Source of the DNA: Hyaloscypha bicolor E
Taxonomy: Eukaryota > Ascomycota > Leotiomycetes > Helotiales > Hyaloscyphaceae
Direction: 5' to 3'
Assembly: GCF_002865645.1 (NCBI RefSeq)
Contig: NW_020194619.1
Coordinates: 2,020,442-2,084,441 of the forward strand
Length of the DNA: 64,000 nt
Part shown: one piece after another, positions 45,751-56,694 of the stretch
How the letters are laid out: every line of letters starts with the position of its first letter
Numbering within the stretch: position 1 is the stretch's first letter
Made by a program: the position numbers and the translations under genes
The notes under the pieces: generated by a model
Seen by the model: the letters and a program-made list of their open reading frames with translations, nothing else
Database searches by the model: none
Told to the model about the DNA's origin: nothing

Positions 45751-47517
45751 ATGCCTCAACGAAAACTGGACCATTACCTGCAGCGCCCACAACAACCCGG
45801 AATATCATCATCCGGCGTGTCATTTCTAGACCTCCCCGGAAAAGTTCGTCGCCGCATCTATCTTCTTGCTGAGCTCGTCCGCTTTTGCCCCATCAACTTC
45901 AATCAAGAAGGTCCCCGCGCCGACTACTATTGTAATGGCGGCAAAATTGCTATCGACTCTGCCTGCGTCTACAAATCGAGAAGATTTATGGGGAAACAGT
46001 ACGTGCTAGATTGCATACCTGGCTGTCAGTGCTCTCCGTTGCCGTTCTCCCTCCTCTACGTATCGCGCTCCGTTTCGGAGGAGGTGATGCGCATTCTCTA
46101 CTCCGAGAACACGTTTACCATCAGCCGAAGCGACTTGTGGGGTTTGAAACCTCTACGAAATCTAAGCACAAATGCCCTGTCGTGCCTCCGCTCTATAACG
46201 GTCCGCCTGAATAATTGCGAATGTGTCTACGGACCTAGTCTCCGTATGCAAGATTGTGAGGGCACAGAGTTTCCAGGCCTGCTCCCATGTCATCCGCTAT
46301 GTCGAACCCTCGGAATCCACGATAAACCTCTACAAAAGCGAGCGAGGCAGCATGCAGCCATTTTAAGAGAATGGCAACAAGTGGTTGGCAGAATGGCTGC
46401 CCATTGCCGGCCAGGTGTGCTACGCCTGGATTTGGTTTGCGATACTGGGGATGTGTTGACAGCGAAAGTCCACTTGGAGTCACTTTCTAGCCTTCCGAAA
46501 GTCAGAGCTTGCTCCATTCGTCTGAGCCAGAGTCCGGGCTGGGAACTTTCCGCTCTCGCAAGACAAACTGCCACTCAGCTCCTTGTTGGCCAATCACAAG
46601 AAAAGGCACAGGACAACAAGCAAAGGCCGTACCAACTCCCACCGGAGATTTTGACAAGCATTCTCCATCACTCAGAGCTCGTTGCACCATATGACTTGGA
46701 GTGGCGATCTGACAAGGGATTGGTGCCTTTTGACTGCTGTAAGAAATGTACAGCAACGCTGGATTGTTGTGCGTGCTCATTTTATCATGGTGCCTACTCT
46801 TCTACGTGCACCTGCTGGAGGTTACCCCTGTCCATCTTCCTTGTTAGTCATCAAGTGTACGATATTGCCATGTCGATCTTCTACCAGCGAAATCCCTTTA
46901 TCATCCTTCCCCAAGGTGGACGACTGGACGACTTGGGTTCTTGCAATATGGCTATGCCCGCGCTCACAAGCTTTCTTCAGAGGCTGCCGCCGCACGCTAT
47001 ACCACTCTTACGTTCTCTAGGCGTTGCATTTCCCCCATTTAAATCTCTCTTGGCCTCAGAGAGCCATCAGCTATTGGTCGATTGGAAGAATTCCCTCGTT
47101 TCCCTTTCCAGTCAATGTAATACCAAAGAACTTGCCTTGGATCTCTTCATGAGTGATTCAATGCCATTTCGTGGTAACGAAGCATATCAGAGAGCGTTGA
47201 GGCGGAATTACAAGCTCTTTACAAAGCCTCTAGAATGTCTTAGTGGCCTTTACGATCTATTCATCTATTTGGAATGGCCAGAAGGTTCCACTTCCCAGAG
47301 CATGGTGGAGTATTCTAATAAGCTTGAAAAAGAGATAATGGGCGCAGACTATAATTCGAAAGCTCGAGGCAAATTTATTCGACTTCCTCAATTGTGGTAC
47401 GACGGTGAGTGCAGAGAAGGCCCTGTTTTCACAGCAAATGGCCGACAGATTTGGCCTAGGATTTATGAGAAAGCTGCTTTCGATACTTTTCGTACGCCGT
47501 CATATACGTATATCTAG
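45751..47517 (+). CDS. Fungal F-box-like (2EXR-type) protein with two related halves
   Basis: A single exon gives 588 residues, from the ATG at 45751 to a stop at 47517. Residues 25-44 (FLDLPGKVRRRIYLLAEL) start a first F-box-like unit: a Leu-Pro followed by Arg/Ile-Tyr, later LPFSLLYVSRSVSEEVMRIL and YSENTFTI. This is the arrangement of a large family of uncharacterised fungal proteins. From residue 291 a second unit starts (YQLPPEILTSILHHSEL) and has the same later landmarks, IFLVSHQVYDIAMSIFYQRN and PFIIL. The protein is thus a tandem of two such units. F-box proteins usually recruit targets to SCF ubiquitin ligases, but this group is not proven to do so. Several Cys-rich stretches (CCKKCTATLDCCAC) lie in the second half. 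The gene is open and undamaged although AT-rich blocks lie on both sides. Confidence 0.85.
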   Translation: MPQRKLDHYLQRPQQPGISSSGVSFLDLPGKVRRRIYLLAELVRFCPINFNQEGPRADYYCNGGKIAIDSACVYKSRRFMGKQYVLDCIPGCQCSPLPFSLLYVSRSVSEEVMRILYSENTFTISRSDLWGLKPLRNLSTNALSCLRSITVRLNNCECVYGPSLRMQDCEGTEFPGLLPCHPLCRTLGIHDKPLQKRARQHAAILREWQQVVGRMAAHCRPGVLRLDLVCDTGDVLTAKVHLESLSSLPKVRACSIRLSQSPGWELSALARQTATQLLVGQSQEKAQDNKQRPYQLPPEILTSILHHSELVAPYDLEWRSDKGLVPFDCCKKCTATLDCCACSFYHGAYSSTCTCWRLPLSIFLVSHQVYDIAMSIFYQRNPFIILPQGGRLDDLGSCNMAMPALTSFLQRLPPHAIPLLRSLGVAFPPFKSLLASESHQLLVDWKNSLVSLSSQCNTKELALDLFMSDSMPFRGNEAYQRALRRNYKLFTKPLECLSGLYDLFIYLEWPEGSTSQSMVEYSNKLEKEIMGADYNSKARGKFIRLPQLWYDGECREGPVFTANGRQIWPRIYEKAAFDTFRTPSYTYI

Positions 47518-47693
47518 ACTCTAGAATAATGTTATTATGTTCCCTAGTATAGCACTTGCCTAATCAAGTGAAAGGTGGGACAGCATTATAACCGTTATCG
47601 AATATTATTAGGAGAACAATGTCGAAAATTATGGGATTCACATGATGTTCCTTTTAACGAAATCCCCCCTTTATTATCCCCCAAAATTGTAGA
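47518..47693. other. Convergent intergenic region
   Basis: 176 bp between the stop codons of two convergent genes. A plus-strand frame here (47575-47790) runs into the last exon of the minus-strand gene and is not believed. Confidence 0.5.
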
Positions 47694-48524
47694 TCATGCA
47701 CGAGCATTTGAGGCTGCCCCCTCCGCTACCTGCCCTTCGATTAGAGCATATCCTTGTGCGAGTGAGTCGCTTGGCTTTTCCTCAGTTTGAGCTGTTGAAT
47801 TGATTCCTCCCCAGGCTTTGCAGAGAACAAGTAGGCTAACCGATATCAACATAACCGCATAGATAATCCCAATTGACCTACTACCAGCAACTCCAAATTT
47901 GCTGGTCCGTGCGCTAACCGTCATGACTGTTGAGGGTGGTCGACGGATGTCATATAATGTGTTAATAATGGCGGGTAAGTATAAGTCGGTTTGTGTAAGA
48001 AGAGCTTCACACTGATTGATTGACTACGTCTTAATATTAGTAGTGGATGCTTTCACAAAATAAATTAAATAATATTACCGAATTTCCAGAACAGAGCGAT
48101 AGAAGAGCTAACTGGTTTGCAACAAGCGATTGATCATTCGCTACTTCAGCGGCTTGCAAAGCGAAAACTCCGAACATCCCCAAGAACACGGGCAAGTAGT
48201 AATCCTTGATACCACCTTCCACCAGTTTTATACCACCTACCATCAGTTTTATCACCAATTTTAATGACCCTGCACGACGGACATTGGCTTCGCCGTTATG
48301 AGTGGGTGTCTGAGGAATGGCATTGTCCGGGCCGGTTTCAACGTCGGTTTTCCCCATTTGCAATTGGGCCACACTAGAGTAATTTGGTTCGTAAAAAGTG
48401 TATTTGTCGAGGAATTTAGCTGCGTGAGGTGTGATAGCGACGCGAAGTGGCCCTCGATAAATACGAGCAGCTTCTCGAACTCTCCGATGTCTTGCGAGCT
48501 GTCGGACACAGTCGAATATCCAAA
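47694..48524 (-). CDS. Hypothetical membrane protein, spliced; 5' end unresolved
   Basis: On the minus strand an exon 48524-48079 and an exon 48011-47694 join across a 67-bp intron (48078-48012; GTAATA..CAG, branch-like ACTAATA) and keep one frame, giving SGNS|CEALLTQTDLYLPAI. The frame is open upstream of the first in-frame ATG (48357) and reads like protein (AAKFLDKYTFYEPNYSS). The true start is therefore probably in an exon beyond an acceptor-like TTCAG at 48529-48525. I could not find a clean ATG exon; MWASSNMAILTEL near 48780 is one candidate. From 48357 alone it has 198 residues. Two hydrophobic segments are visible: YLPVFLGMFGVFALQAA and IGIIYAVMLISVSLLVLC. The tail is polar. No family recognised. 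If no start exon exists, it is a 5'-truncated pseudogene. Confidence 0.62.
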
Positions 48525-48830
48525 CTGAATGCAGTGATCGATTTACTCAAGCGTGGATCAATACATAAATGTTTATAATCATACCAGCGTCCTTGTCAAC
48601 AGGAAACAAGAAGGAGAAGCAAAAGCAAGAGCAAAAAGCGCAGCGGTGGTGGGAGGCCCTTTGAGGGATTTAACAACATTGATTCCATGCAGAATGCCTA
48701 AAAGAGGCTGCCCATCTCCTGTAAGAAATCTTGGGACTGGCCAGTTCGGTTAGGATTGCCATATTCGACGACGCCCACATATTCCTTCAGCTGCCACTAC
48801 GATTGCACCTTGCTTAACTGAAAGAACATT
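48525..48830. other. Possible 5' exon region of the membrane protein gene
   Basis: GC-normal stretch before the next AT-rich block. It may hold the missing first exon of the minus-strand gene (short frames MWASSNMAIL.. and MESMLLNPS..), but neither joins to the next exon with a good donor in the right phase. Confidence 0.4.
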
Positions 48831-49599
48831 AAAAAGGCCCTTATTTTTAAGTTTTATATTATAAAACCACTAGCAAATAAAATGAAATAAAACTTTGATC
48901 TACTTAGAAGATAATTGCTTTGGTTTATAAAGGACATATATTTTAATAAATTATAGACTAAAAAATATATATTTGAGAGAATATTAAAATTAATAATAGA
49001 TATAGAATTCTGGTAATAGCTAAATAGATTACTAATTTGGTAAAAGGAAATATAGTAATAGTTATATATTAGCTATATTATTTAGCTATAAAAGAAGCTT
49101 AATAAGCTCCGAAATTCTTTCTTATATTTCAAGAATACTAATAAGAATATAACTTAGATTAATATTCTAAAAGTAAGTTTTTTTTTAATATATTTAAATA
49201 TTTTATTAACTTTTAAAGAAATATTATAATTCCCTTATATTTAAGGCATTTATTTTATTATTATTTTTAATATAATACTTATAATTATTTAAGACTTGAC
49301 TTTTAAAGTTTAGGATCTTTATAAAGCTTATATAATTATTATAAGTTCTTTTTATATTTCTCTTTATACTAATACTTCTATAATATATTTTAAATATTAT
49401 TTCTTATTTATTACTTTATTTATCTATTATTATTATAGCTTTTATCTTATTTTTAGCTTTTTAAATCCGACTTAAAAAAACTTTTTATTTTAAAAAAAGA
49501 ATTATTCTATTTCTTTTATTTTTTTTACTAATTTATATCTATAAGTTAGGCTTCTATATTTTACTAGTTTTCTGGCTAGATATTTTTTTCTTGGTTTTA

Positions 49600-50730
49600 A
49601 TTTTCTAGGCCAAGCTTAGAAAATTAAATAAACTATTTCTTAAACTATTTTTTTTTATTTATATTAATATTATAAGAATTATATTTCTAGGAAAATTATT
49701 AAGGATTCCTAGTTTTAATAATTATAATATTCTAGACTATTAATAATTATTTATTTTTTTACTAAAAAGATTTTATTTTTGCCTTAAAAATATATAAGAT
49801 TTTGAAATTATATTATAAAAGAATTAGAAACTATTTTATTTACTATTTAGTAAATTTTTATACTATTATAAAATATTTTAGGGTTTTATAATTTATTTAA
49901 ATCTCGAATTAGTAAATATTTTTTAGCTTTATATTTTTTTTAAAAAAATAATAAATAATTATAAGTATTTCCTTATTATAGATCTTATAATTATATTTTA
50001 TTAAAAAAAGTTTTTAAGAAAAATATATAGAAGTATAGAATACTTTCTTTATTAATTTATATAAGAATATTATTTATATTCTATTTAGAGAAATCTAGTT
50101 CGAAAATTATTTTCCGGTTATAATTAAATTATATTAGTATTAGAACTAAAATAAATATCTTTTTAAGCTTTTGAAAAGTAGTTTCTATTTTATTTATTTA
50201 TAAGAATATTCGGTTTTTATATATAAGATTAAATAGTAATTAAATACTTTCTGAAAATTCTCGAATAAAGTATTAATAGAAATTAGTAAATTCTAGGAAA
50301 CTTTATATATATTTTACTAATTTCGTGACTTCCTAATTTAAAATAGCTATAATTTTTACTAGATTTATATAAATGCCTTTTCTGGCCTTTATAATAAATC
50401 TCAAATATTTTATTAATTTAATCTCAAATTTATACTTATTAATATCTAATTATAGATCTATTTTTTAAAGTTATTAGAGAATTTTTTATATATATTTATA
50501 ATACTTTTTCTTTAATTTTAATAAATAAATTATAATATTATTTATATAAGTAAAATAGAACTTATTTAGAAAATTCTTAAGAATTTAATTAATATATTTC
50601 TGAAATATATTTGAGGCATTTATTAAATTAAAAGAAATTACTAACTATTTATAAAGTCTATATTTTATATAGAAGACTATTTTTTTTACTAATATAAATC
50701 TTATAAAAGATTATTATAATATTAAGCTTT
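49600..50730 (-). pseudogene. Gypsy-4 reverse transcriptase (C part) and RNase H remnant
   Basis: The minus strand at 50725-50600 reads as the RT core (LVISFNLINASNIFQKYIN). At 50560-50531 it reads FYFTYINN, where the family has YLDD. To the left it continues with a thumb/connection pattern (SFLEFTNFYQYF) and RNase H-like sequence. Many stops, and catalytic Asp replaced by Asn, make it inactive. Confidence 0.78.
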
Positions 50731-50873
50731 TGACACAGGCAAAAAATGCGCTCTCTGAGGAGCATAAATTGGGTGCTCCTGGGAGCTTATATAGGGGCGA
50801 AACATGCCCAGGAGCTAAGCCCCTGAACACGTGATATCGGCACGCACCAAGGGGGGGGTCCTGTGCTACAACA
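50731..50873 (+). repeat. Left LTR of the 50.7-kb non-coding element
   Basis: 143 bp, with a run of eight G near the end. Very similar to 51919-52080. Confidence 0.87.
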
Positions 50874-51643
50874 CACCCCCCAGGCCTTGAGGAGCTTTCA
50901 ATAGCTACCATGGCCTGAAGGTAGGCTGCCAGAAGTAAAGTAAATACAAAAAGAGATAGCTGAAGAGCTAGTCTTGCCCAACTGGCAGATAATCTAAAAA
51001 GGAGAGCCCCGTTCCCTTAATTTCCTTGCTTTGCTCTGGCTAGTTTTTCGTACTTAGCCAAGAGCTCTGGCATTCTCAGGGGCTCTCCCATTCCCACCAC
51101 CACTCTCTCCCACCACTACTCTCTCTCCCTTCTTCTCTTTCCCCTTCTCTTTGTCTTATCCAACTTATAATGCCCACAAACTATATTCCCCATAATTCTG
51201 ACTTGCGGTAGCTAACTCGTGAGATCTCATGTTCAGACCTACTTTAACGTGAATTCCACGCTAGCAAATCCCTTGCTAAGCTCGTGCCCAAGTTGCAATT
51301 TGGACTTGTCTGGCGAGGACAAATATTGCTTATACTTTAATATCACAAGCTGCACTGCTATCTCGTCGACTACTATATACTAGCCAGCCGTACGTAGTAT
51401 GCAGATCCAAAAGCTCCCTATAAGCTAACGAGCCGAGTATCCGTTAACGCTTTAACCATGGGTCGTCAGGGTATATATGGAGGGCTCGTCGTAAGAGAGG
51501 TATGCCGGCTCGTACCGGGCTTTCGTGCTCTTTGAATCGAGCGAGAGGTTCGTATGCTTACGCTCGTACGTAAGGCTTTCGTGCGCTCGTCGAATTAAGC
51601 AGTGAGGGAGGAGCTAGCTCTTTGATCGTGAGCTGCTTGTAGA

Positions 51644-51762
51644 GTGTGCCAGGGAGCCTGCAAAGGCACTCCTGACGAGGTGAGGTGTGTCAGGAAGCCT
51701 GCGAAGGCATCCCCGACAGAGTGAGGTGTGGAAGGAGAACCAGCGAAGGCCTCCCACCATAT
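51644..51762 (+). repeat. Three tandem 41-bp units inside the non-coding element
   Basis: Units start at 51644, 51685 and 51726, each with GTGTG..AGG..GCCTGC(A/G)AAGGC or a diverged form. The first two end GAGGTGAG / GAGTGAG. Not in a reading frame. Confidence 0.82.
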
Positions 51763-51918
51763 GGCCTGTGCTCGAGCGCAGGGCTTTTTCGTAAGCTCGT
51801 CGAATCGTGAGCTTCGATAATTAATCGTACGCTTCCTTATTCAGGTAGCGGAGAGAGACACTTGCCAATTGCGCAGTAGAAGTTATCCCCAAGGGATATC
51901 GCAGGCCGGGCTCATAAC

Positions 51919-52080
51919 TAACGCGGGCAAAAAATACGCTCTCTGAGGAGCATAAATTAGGTGCTCCTGGGAGCTTATATAGGGGTGAAACATGCCCAGG
52001 AGCTAAGCCCCTGAATACGTGATATCGGCACGCACAGGGCGCACTAAGGGGGGGGGGGGGGGGGGTCCTATATTATAACA
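51919..52080 (+). repeat. Right LTR of the 50.7-kb non-coding element
   Basis: 162 bp. It differs from the left copy by a few transitions, a 9-bp insertion before the G-run, and a G-run of 18 instead of 8, which accounts for the full 19-bp length difference. Confidence 0.87.
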
Positions 52081-52240
52081 GCTTTATAAGCTATTTTATT
52101 TTTTTACTATTTTATAAGCTTATTTAGGTTTTAGTAATTTATATAAAACTATAATTCTTTATTGAATTTTTATATAAAAAGAATAAAAATAATAGTAAAA
52201 AAGTAATTTATTTGAATAAATTTCTTATTTAGTAGTTTTA
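52081..52240 (-). pseudogene. Gypsy-4 reverse transcriptase (N part)
   Basis: Minus-strand reading gives LLNKKFIQINYFFTIIFILF, then FYINY and NLNKLIK, the N-terminal RT fingers pattern (..KGFI..S..SP...FV.KK.G.LR...DYR.LN). It continues directly into 50725 once the 1350-bp inserted element and one GCTTT copy are ignored. This shows one gene split in two. Confidence 0.78.
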
Positions 52241-52293
52241 TAAGCGTTTTATATAATATTAGAAGCTTATTTCGAAATATATTATATAATAGA

Positions 52294-53504
52294 CTATTAA
52301 AATAAAGCTTAATTATTATATTTTTTTAGGAAAGCTCTAGCTTCTTTAAAACTTTAAAAATTATATTCTTACTTAAAAGTAAACTATAGAATATATAGCC
52401 CCTGATTTTTAATACTTTTATTTAGGAGTAAGTACCTTTATTTTAACTAAACTAATTAAATAACTAACTAACTAATTAACTAAATAACTAACTAATTATT
52501 TCAAATTAAAAACTGAAATAAATCCTCTAATAGCTTCCTTTATATCTTAAATTACTAGTATAGTAGAAAACTAATTCTAATTCTGGCTTCTATTTTCTTT
52601 TTATTATTTTCTATTATAATACTCATAATCTAAATATTACAAGTTATTTCAGATTAATAGATTCCAGAATATTACTATTTATACTTTAGGTAAATAGGCC
52701 AGAAAAAGAAATATTTACTATTTTCTTCTTATATAAGCTCTCTTTTAGTCTTTCTTTTAATTTCCCTTATAGCTATATATCTTATTATACTATTCTCTCT
52801 TTTTAATAATCTCTAATCTTTAGCTTATAGTATTCTAATTATTTTTTCTTCTATAAATCTATTTAATATTATATTTTAAATCTATACTAGTATATTATAT
52901 ACTAAAAGAAGTTCAAATATAAGAATAAGGAAAATATAATAATTAGTAATAAACTTCATTTTTATAAAATTAATCTTTTTATTAAGGACTTTAATTTAAG
53001 TAATAAAGTTTTCTAAATTAGTACTACTTTTTATTAAATTAAGTTATAGAAAAAATAGCTAGTTTTCTATAAGAGATATCTATTATTCTATTTAGCCTTT
53101 ATTAGCTTAATTTTAATAAATTTAAAAAGTATTAAAATAAGGATATTTATAATATTAATATATTTCTCTTTTATTGCTATAAAAATACTAGTAAAAAAAG
53201 AAGTCTAGTAAATTATTTATAGCTTCTTTTACTATAGCTTTATTCTCGTATTAATAATTCAAGTATTATAGTTTTTCTTATTTAGAGACTTAATCTAATT
53301 CTTATTTAAAGATATAATATTATAGGTTATTATAATTTAATTAAAGATTTATTAATTAGTAAAAGTTTAATTTTAAATAAAAGATATATAGAAATACTAT
53401 TTAGAAATATAAAACTGGATCTTATAATCTATTAAAATAAAGCTTAATTATTATATTTCTATTTAAAAGTAAATTATAGAATATATAGCCCCTGATTTTT
53501 AATA
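52294..53504. repeat. Direct repeat pair 1.1 kb apart in gypsy-4 debris
   Basis: 52294-52414 and 53429-53504 share CTATTAAAATAAAGCTTAAT and, after a 45-bp gap in the second copy, TATAGAATATATAGCCCCTG plus the following ATTTTTAATA. This could be the LTRs of a small decayed element or an internal duplication. Confidence 0.6.
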
Positions 53505-56391
53505 TAGGCCTTATAATATAACGAATTCTTTTTTATTAATTTCTTTTAATTTCTTAGCTTTAAATAAATAGTAACTTCTTTGCTTTAATTAAACAAAATA
53601 CTTTTTAGAAGCTTTTATATTATTCCGGAAGCTATAATATATATAGGGTTATATATAATTTAAAGATATATAATAAACCTCGAATATTACTCGTATTAAT
53701 TAAAGAAATTAATAGCTCTTTAATATTATAATTATATTACTATTTCTATTATAGGCTTTAAACTTATTAATTATTAAATATATATATATATATTAGAAGC
53801 TTTTATTTAAAAGAGGCTTTCCTGAATTTTATAAAAGAGATAGAAATTAGTTCTATATTAAATTTAATATTATAGTTTTATAATTCACTAATTTATTCTA
53901 TTATTTTATTATTTACTAGTAAATATTTTATAAGCCAATTTTTTTATTTTTGAATGAAATAATTTAATAAATAATTATATTTTAAAATTTATAAAATATA
54001 TAACTTTTTATTAAATTTATTTTTATAAAAAAAGTTAATTAAATTAATTCTATTATAAATAATAATAAAGGCTTATCTAATACTTTTAATAAAGTTCTTT
54101 AAAAGATTTCGAAAGCTAGTAATAATAATGAAAATAATTCCGGTAATAATTAAAATACTAAGATAAATATTTAGATTATTATTATTTAAACTATAAAATA
54201 AAACTTATATATTAAAATTAAAGTATTTTAATAAAAGGAAGAATTAGTAAATATAATTAATTAATATATTTTATAGTTAAAGTAATATTAAAATATTTTT
54301 CGAAATATTTTATAATTTATTATATTTTATAGAAACTTTATTTATAAGTTTTTTTTTAGTAATTTTTTTTTAGAGAATTCTCTAAAATAAAACTAGAATC
54401 TATTTTCTTTTCTAATATAATAAATCTTAAAAATAATCTTAATACTATTTATTAAAAAGTATTATATAATATTCTAAAAATATATTTAAATTAAGAAAAA
54501 CTTTTTAAAATCCGGATATTTAATTTATATTATAGAAAGTTCTTTAAGAAATAAAAAGTATTTGTATTTTCCTTTAAAAAAATATAGTTTTTAGAATCTA
54601 ATATTAAACTTATAATAAATATTTTTCTAAAATTAACTTTATTATAAATATTCTTAAAAACAAACTTAATAATATTAAAAAAAAACTATAATAAAATAAA
54701 GCCTATTATTATATAAAGTTTATTAAAAGTAATTTAAAGTCTATTTAGCTAATATATTTCAAGTATTTTAAATTTATTAATAAGATATTTTTAAGAATTC
54801 TAATTTAGTAAATTCTAATTTATAAGGCTATTAAAAAAGGAAAAACAAGTTTCGAGAATTATATAAGAAATCTTTAAATAATACTTTAATTTCTTCTAGG
54901 TCTTATTAAAATACTAGTTCTATTTTAGATATAATTTATTAGACTTATAATTATAAAAAATACTTTTTAGAAAATATAAAATATTTTAAATATAATAAAT
55001 AGGCTTAATAAAATTCTAATAAAACTAAAACTATAAAAGAATTAAGAGATTTATAAAAATAGATTAATATTATTATTATAAAAAAGTATTTTAGAAAAAG
55101 CTTTTCTAAAAAATAAGAAAAAGAAAAAACCGAATATTAAATATTAATAATTTTAATTATAATAAAAAAAATTTTAAGAACTAATTTTATAAATATAAGA
55201 ATATTAGCTTCTATAGCCTTATTTTTAATATAGTATTTTATAAAATAACTCTTATATAATATATAAACTATATTCAGAAATAAGAAATATATATATTTAT
55301 ATAGCTTAATAATATTAAAAGAATTTAATAAGAAACTTAATTTATATCTTAAGTTAATATTTCAAGTTTTATTTTTAATTAAAAGTAAATATAACTATTT
55401 TAGATAATAGGCTTTATATATATATATATAATACTTATTAGATTTCTATTTTATTATATAGTTCTAGTAATACTAAATAGAAGGTTTTAATATATTAAAT
55501 TAATACTTTCTAGAAAAAAACTTTAGAAATACTTATATATTTCCGGAATAATAAATACGAAAAATTTTCAGAGATTTTTAATTCTAATAAAGCTTTAAAA
55601 CTTCCTAATTTTAGTAATATAAATAATATAGTCTTATATAAATCCTTATAAAATCTATTAAAAATCTAATTAGAAATATTATATTTATATTTATAAAATA
55701 TATTTTATAAATATTAAATAAGGCTTAATAAAAGCTTTATATCTTTATATTAATTATTATAAATTTAATTAAGCTATAATATTATATAGTAACTATAGGC
55801 TAGTTATAAATACTTGGCTTATATAATTATATTTATTATATTTAGCTTTAGTTACTTATATTATATCTCTTTTTCTTTTATATTTAATATAATAAGTAAT
55901 AGTAATGCCTTTTAATTTAATTTTTTAATTAAGTATTCTTTTAATAAATAAATCGATTTTTAGTTATTATTATTTATATAATAATTATTATTATTTGAAT
56001 TAGAGTTCTTACCTATTATAATAATACTATTCTTTTAATATTTCCGTATTATATAAATAATTATTAAATCGAAATATAGCTTATATAAATATTATAATAG
56101 CCTTTTCTATCTCTTTTACTTTTTCTAATATTGTTTTATTAGATAAGCTTTATTAGTAAATCTCAGACTTAATCTGAAATACTTTTAATAGTTATTAATT
56201 AGTAATACTATTAATTTCTTTTCTGGCTTCTATAGAGCCTGTTTTAATAACTCTTTTGCCTTTTAAAGAGCTTTTATTACTCTATTCTCCTATAATTGAA
56301 TCTTCTACTAATAAATTAAACTCCTGCCTTAACTGCTTTTCTATTAATAAGTTTTCTTCTATTTAAATTAATATTTCTATATAGCCTATTA
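53505..56391. other. AT-rich debris, probably gypsy-4 gag side
   Basis: 2.9 kb of strongly mutated DNA upstream of the gypsy-4 RT on the minus strand, where gag and protease would be expected. I could not identify motifs. No genes. Confidence 0.45.
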
Positions 56392-56694
56392 TAGAAGGGA
56401 AACTATAATAAGACAAAAACCTATATAAAGTATATTAGAGTATAAAATATAACTTAATAGTAAAATAATAAAATTAAAAGTATAAATAGTAAAGTATAAA
56501 TAATATATAATATATAAAAGCTTAATTAATTAAATACTAAGAAGTAATTATTCTCTAGAACTATAGAAAAACCAGCTTTCTTATATAATTTCTATAAGTT
56601 ATATATAAAAGGCTATTGCTTTTACTATATAACTAAAACCATAAAACTACTAAAATAATATAATTTTTAAAAAGTATAGTCTATTATACTATAT
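56392..56694 (-). repeat. Gypsy-3 family LTR (third copy)
   Basis: Begins TAGAAGGGAAACTATAATAAG. It contains the 36-bp palindrome at 56598-56633 with a few changes in its centre. Confidence 0.83.
56598..56633. repeat. 36-bp palindrome, copy 4 (LTR of second gypsy-3 copy)
   Basis: GTTATATATAAAAGGC..CTTTTACTATATAAC with the centre TATTG. Confidence 0.75.

Larger units (their letters stand above)
50731..52080 (+). mobile_element. Non-coding LTR element (TRIM-like), 1350 bp, GC-normal
   Basis: Terminal direct repeats 50731-50873 (143 bp) and 51919-52080 (162 bp) start TGACACAGGC / TAACGCGGGC and end ..ACAACA / ..TAACA. GCTTT occurs on both sides (50726-50730 and 52081-52085), a clear 5-bp target duplication. 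The 1045-bp interior has no coding frame and holds a threefold 41-bp tandem repeat. The LTR has a TATA-like CTTATATAGG between inverted arms GCTCCTGGG and CCCAGGAGC. It lacks gag and pol, so it would need proteins from another element. It interrupts the RT gene of gypsy-4 but, unlike that gene, it has not been driven to AT. Confidence 0.88.
48831..56391 (-). mobile_element. Gypsy-4: minus-strand Ty3/gypsy remnant, split by a non-coding LTR element
   Basis: RIP-like DNA that reads on the minus strand as a gypsy polyprotein. RT is in two parts on either side of the 50731-52080 insertion, and RNase H-like sequence follows to the left. The left end stops abruptly at GC-normal DNA near 48830, so the integrase side is truncated. 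No LTR pair was found for this element. The right limit is set only by the start of the gypsy-3 copy at 56392 and is uncertain. Confidence 0.65.

Noticed and set aside
47575..47790. Plus-strand frame after the F-box-like gene
   Set aside because: Overlaps the last exon of the better supported minus-strand gene and has no family features.
48261..48509. Minus-strand frame beginning with GTG
   Set aside because: Overlaps exon 1 of the spliced membrane-protein gene in another frame; the other frame continues through an intron and is preferred.
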